Below are positions 60,448 to 64,000 of a DNA stretch of 64,000 nucleotides, in pieces. The translations under genes and the position numbers were made by a program. Location of the stretch: NCBI RefSeq assembly GCF_022682495.2, contig NC_071387.1, positions 195,154,143-195,218,142 of the forward strand. Direction: 5' to 3'. The stretch is from Desmodus rotundus. Its lineage: Eukaryota > Chordata > Mammalia > Chiroptera > Phyllostomidae. The notes beneath the pieces were generated by a model. It made no database searches, was not told the DNA's origin, and saw nothing but the letters and a program-made list of their open reading frames with translations. How positions within the stretch are numbered: the stretch's first letter is position 1; each line of letters starts with the position of its first letter.

Positions 60448-60600
60448 ATGATGAGAGAGAAAACTGATCTGTTGTCTCTCATACATGCCCTAATTAGAGA
60501 CCAAACTCACAACCTAGGCATGTGTCCTGACTAGGAATTCAACGCAAAACAATTCAGTTCATGGGACACTGTTCCAACAAACTGAACCACACTGGCCAGG
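60360..60600 (-). mobile_element. VES-type SINE with (GA)n/(GACA)n tract
   Basis: The antisense tail leads into gagacagagagagagagaga and four gacaga units at about 60412-60447. Then come antisense actgatctgttgtctctcat, ccaaactcacaacctaggca, tgtgtcctgactaggaattc and the head gaaccacactggccagg. The SINE polypyrimidine tract has expanded into a microsatellite. Confidence 0.85.
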
Positions 60601-60839
60601 ACTCATTTATTTAGTTTTGTTATGTTTTTTCCAAACTACTCTTTAATGTACATCGATGTGCTACTTTCAATGAATTTCAGTAAAGAGTATGGAAATATGC
60701 AACATTTTACTGAGTTGTAAAGTAGAACTACACCCCCAAAATACACACACACAAAACAAACAAAAAAATAAGGCTTTTTCATTCTTGCCTATGATTATTC
60801 AGGAACTAACATAAAAGTTATGGGGGAAATTTGTCTCCT

Positions 60840-61430
60840 TATTGGTTTTCAATTTGTCTTTGGTGTTTCAATGGACTAGCCATTCGTAATATTGAAAAAG
60901 GATTCAATCAAGTTTTGTACAGAGTTAAATACAAGGATCTAGTAACTGTGTGGGAGGAAAAAGTTCTTCTTGACCTTCTTCATCCATGGTTTTGTCTGAA
61001 ATTGAGTTGGCAAAGACAGGAGGAAAGCATACATATTTCATTGAAATTGTTCATGTTGATAGGATCTCTTTCAAGAGAATAAACACCTGAAGAATTGACC
61101 AAAACAGGAAGCTTTTATGCCTTTTAGACAAAGAAACAATTAATTTTTGAAGAATTGACAAAAGCAAGAGGTTTGGTCTAGGGGCCGTAAATGGTGAAGT
61201 GCTAGAAAGGTCAAGGTTAGTTTAGCAAGGCTTGTTAGATACCTCTTTTTTCCTTTGGGATGGTAAGAGTGTCTTTCATAAAAGGAGACTACTTCCTGCC
61301 TTTAGGCAGAAAAGGAGGAGCTTTTCTGCATTTACTGCTTTGTAATTGCTTTCAGTTCAAAATACATTCTCTGTCACAGAGGCAAATTGTGGGGTGAGAT
61401 TCTGGTTTTCTTAATAACTAAATTACAGAG
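60840..61430. repeat. Candidate old LTR-derived repeat
   Basis: Words such as agaaaaggaggagcttttct, gcatttactgctttgtaatt and gctttcagttcaaaatacat recall an ERVL-type LTR pattern, but I cannot name it. The 83-codon open frame at 60831-61082 has no recognised domain. Confidence 0.3.
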
Positions 61431-61904
61431 GGAAATATTTTTCAACCTTGCAGGTTGATGAAGTCAAACCATACTGACATTCAAACATTTAAAACACACA
61501 CTTTTTTACGTGGCACATAATGGTCCAACATAACATAGTAGTATGGAGTTCTATCCTTCCTATGTTTTCCTCAACCTATAAGATGAGTTAGTACATAAAG
61601 ACGTCAGAAATCCTTCCAACTTATCATTCTTCCAATAGGGAAAACCTCAGAATACAGGTGTTCCACTTCAGACTGACTCTATTTTGCCTTTGGTTTGGTC
61701 CCTTCAGAGTGGGTTGTAATCATTTTGTTTTCTCTCTTGCTTCTCAAAGTACTGAAAGCCTTGCATTTCTTAAATGAGAGAGGAAGAAGGTTGGGTAGTT
61801 TTTCACTCTACAGAGGATTGAGCAGCTAGGCTCATTGAGATTTTCATTAGAAGGGCTTCTGCCATATGGAGGATGCCTTGCTCCCTCGATATTTTCCAAC
61901 TTAC

Positions 61905-62345
61905 CTTCTACTTCCTTTCTCCTGGCTCACTAGTGTATTTCAGCATACATTTCCTTTATCTTCCAGGAAAAGACAAACTCATGCCTGTTGTAGGGCCTTT
62001 ACACCTGTTGTGACTTCATCTGGGAATGTCCATCTCCCACATATTCTCATAGGTAACTCTTTCTTCTCAGGCTGGTCTCTGGTAAATATGGCCGCCTAGG
62101 TGAAGTCCTCTCTGACCACATATTTACGGTTTTAGTTTCAATATAACACTAATGACTGTATGAAAATTCCTTGGGTGCTTTTTTATAATCTATTAATTGT
62201 CTGTCTCTTCAACTTGGTTATAGGTTTGATAAGAGGTAAAATGTGTGTATGTTGTTCAACATTTTTCTCTCCTCGCTTAACTGTACTGCATACATAACAG
62301 GCATCCAAAAAAATCTCTGTGAACTGAGTGAATGGATAAGTGAAC
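61905..62345 (+). repeat. L2 LINE 3' region
   Basis: In order: ttctcctggctcactag, caaactcatgcctgttgtag, ggcctttacacctgttgtga, gtgaagtcctctctgaccac, attgtctgtctcttcaactt, catacataacaggcatccaa and ctgtgaactgagtgaatgga. This is the L2 3' UTR from about 450 bases upstream to near its end. The 77-codon open frame at 61866-62099 is incidental. Confidence 0.8.
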
Positions 62346-63199
62346 AGCTCTTTAATACTTGAAGGTTTTTTTTTTTTATGAATAAGTCATACATGAAATC
62401 AATTGGATAGGTTTAGCATGGGATTCCAGTTGTTTTTTCCATGTGAGAAAAATTGCAAATACTTTAATTTTACCTTACACTTTTGGCTGACTGCAGAGTT
62501 TAGGGATTTGGTAAAACTTTTAAGTGGCGGCCTTTAGGCCCATTTTTCTACATGAAGCATTGTAAGGCCTGAGATAACATTGGCCTACTAACATGTACCG
62601 GTTTTTCCTGTTAGAGAAAGAATGGTAATGATTTATATTATTTATAGGAGGGGACATACAGCACTAAGTGAGGCTCCCCTGGATCAGGGCCTGTTCCAAA
62701 CGCTGCTTCTTTTCATTGTGGGGTAAAGGCATTTTTCACCAACAATCTCCAACAGTGGTTGTGACTCAACATTAGAAAGGCAAGCAATCCCCTTTTTTAC
62801 CCAAGAACAGGACCTGAGGCTTAAAATGTGCTTAGTGACAGAATAAATTATGCAATTTTAAAAGCTATTCAGGGAAACACCAGTTGCCATCTAATTTTTA
62901 GAGGTCATGATAAGCATAGAGGATTGGAGAGAGAGGTATTGGGGTAAATAACACACATATCTCCTGCCCATTAGGTTTGTACCTGATAAGAGCAAGTATA
63001 AGTTGGCTCAGAAAGCATTTCATAATTCCTAAGGCAGAGATCTCTTGGTAATACTAAATTAAGGAAAATATATTTAATATAAGACCAAATAAAGGTGTAT
63101 TTCTCTCCAAATCTTAATTTCTGGGCCTTTAACTTCAGATTCCTGGGCAGTCTTGATAAGTTTCTTAGCCAGTCATAGAACTTTCAAAAGCTAGTTTCA

Positions 63200-63440
63200 G
63201 CACTGGATGGTGTGGCTCAGTTGGTTGTAGTGTTGTCTCATAAACTGAAAGATTGTGGGTTCGATTCCTGGTCAAGACACATGCCTAGGTTGCAGGTTTG
63301 GCCCCTGGTCAGAGTACATACAAGAGGCAACCCACCCATGTTTCTCTTTCATATCAAAGTTTCTCTCCCTCTCCGTCCTTTCACTTGTCTCTAAACTCAA
63401 TAAACATGGCCTCAGGTGAGGATAATTAAAAAAAAAAAGG
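63200..63440 (+). mobile_element. VES-type SINE with decayed target duplication
   Basis: A-box tggctcagttggttgtag and B-box tgggttcgattcctggtc are well kept; then cctaggttgcaggtttgg, acaagaggcaacccaccc, a ctctccctctccgtccttt tract and an A-rich tail. Flanks aaaagctagtttca (63186-63199) and aaaggccggtttca (63441-63454) agree at 11 of 14 bases, all differences being transitions. Confidence 0.9.
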
Positions 63441-63454
63441 AAAGGCCGGTTTCA

Positions 63455-64000
63455 TATACTCAATTATTCATTCAATTTTTAATAAAATGTAACATTATTG
63501 ACTATCTACTTTTTCTCCAGGACCCATCAAGGTGATAATAATAAAATGATTAATAACAACCACAACAAAAAACCCTGTTGACCCTTCAAAGTTTACATTC
63601 TCTTAGCAGTGGCAACATAAAGCAAGTAAACACAAAATAGAAAAAAAAAAAGTTAGTGTATTGAAGGTGCTCAAGTAAGATAAGTGAGTTCACAGAGCTG
63701 TGGGGAAGTGTATGTCCTGAATGAGTGAGTTGGGTTGAAATTATTTTTTCACTAAAATTATTTTATAGTTAAAATGTTGATTAGAATAAGTAATATTTTC
63801 AGTAAAAATTTATTTTGTAATGCCAAACCATGAAATTCTGAAAATGTTTATAACATACATAGTAAGCATAGTCAATACTATGTTCCCTGAATTATTGCTT
63901 TATAATCAACAGATGCACACAATTACAAATAATTTACAGTAATATACTAAGAAGAATTGATTTATTTCAGAGGGATGTGTGTTCTATGTTCAAAGAAACA
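63455..64000. other. AT-rich DNA to window end
   Basis: No gene or repeat is recognised beyond short A-runs. Confidence 0.5.

Noticed and set aside
63200..63290. tRNA-like A and B boxes, as a possible tRNA gene
   Set aside because: They are the head of a VES SINE with its usual body, tail and target duplication; other copies show the same.

Overview
The window reads as gene-poor nuclear DNA of a placental mammal, most likely a bat. It is AT-rich, no reading frame on either strand exceeds 174 codons, and none resembles a conserved cellular exon. Interspersed repeats dominate. The bat assignment rests on at least seven tRNA-derived SINEs of the VES type: a gccctggctggtgtggctca-like head, an intact B-box region such as ggttcgattcc, a tct/ctc pyrimidine tract and an (AAAT)n or A-rich tail. 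VES SINEs belong to yangochiropteran bats. The species cannot be told from this. All family names come from pattern memory, not from a database search.

Layout: 1-1810 is a HAL1 (half-L1) copy cut by the window edge. An L2 fragment lies at 2150-2700. From 5.7 to 8.2 kb there is a roughly 175-bp direct duplication, a hexanucleotide array, a VES SINE and an LTR-like block with two stacked tandem repeats. From 9 to 15 kb there are MIR, VES, mariner-type MITE and MER5A copies in otherwise plain AT-rich DNA. From 16 to 22 kb is an ERV-rich stretch: two sibling solo LTRs, a third element with an exact 10-bp flanking repeat, and a roughly 1.15-kb LTR with an internal minisatellite. From 22.9 to 26.2 kb L1 3' ends lie with a Tigger-like transposon that was split by one of them. 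At 30.6-33.6 kb are an L1 3' end, a VES SINE and the best-preserved insertion of the window, an 816-bp class II solo LTR with a perfect 6-bp target-site duplication. From 34.3 to 38.7 kb is mostly unique AT-rich DNA. From 38.7 to 47.3 kb are old L1M, Tigger/MER2, hAT and MIR remnants. From 49.2 to 54.4 kb are two HAL1 copies in tandem on the minus strand, the second nearly full length with a 138-codon remnant of ORF1. From 55.6 kb to the end are VES SINEs, an L1M 3' end, an inverted-repeat MITE-like element and an L2.

No functional gene, RNA gene, CRISPR array or operon was found. The elements interact only in evolutionary terms: HAL1 and VES copies depend on L1 enzymes for mobilisation, and the LTRs are recombined remnants of retroviruses. 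I did not find a convincing new biological system. The items most worth checking are the young class II solo LTR, the minisatellite-bearing LTR, the local 175-bp duplication, and the 3' tail shared by HAL1 and L1 copies.
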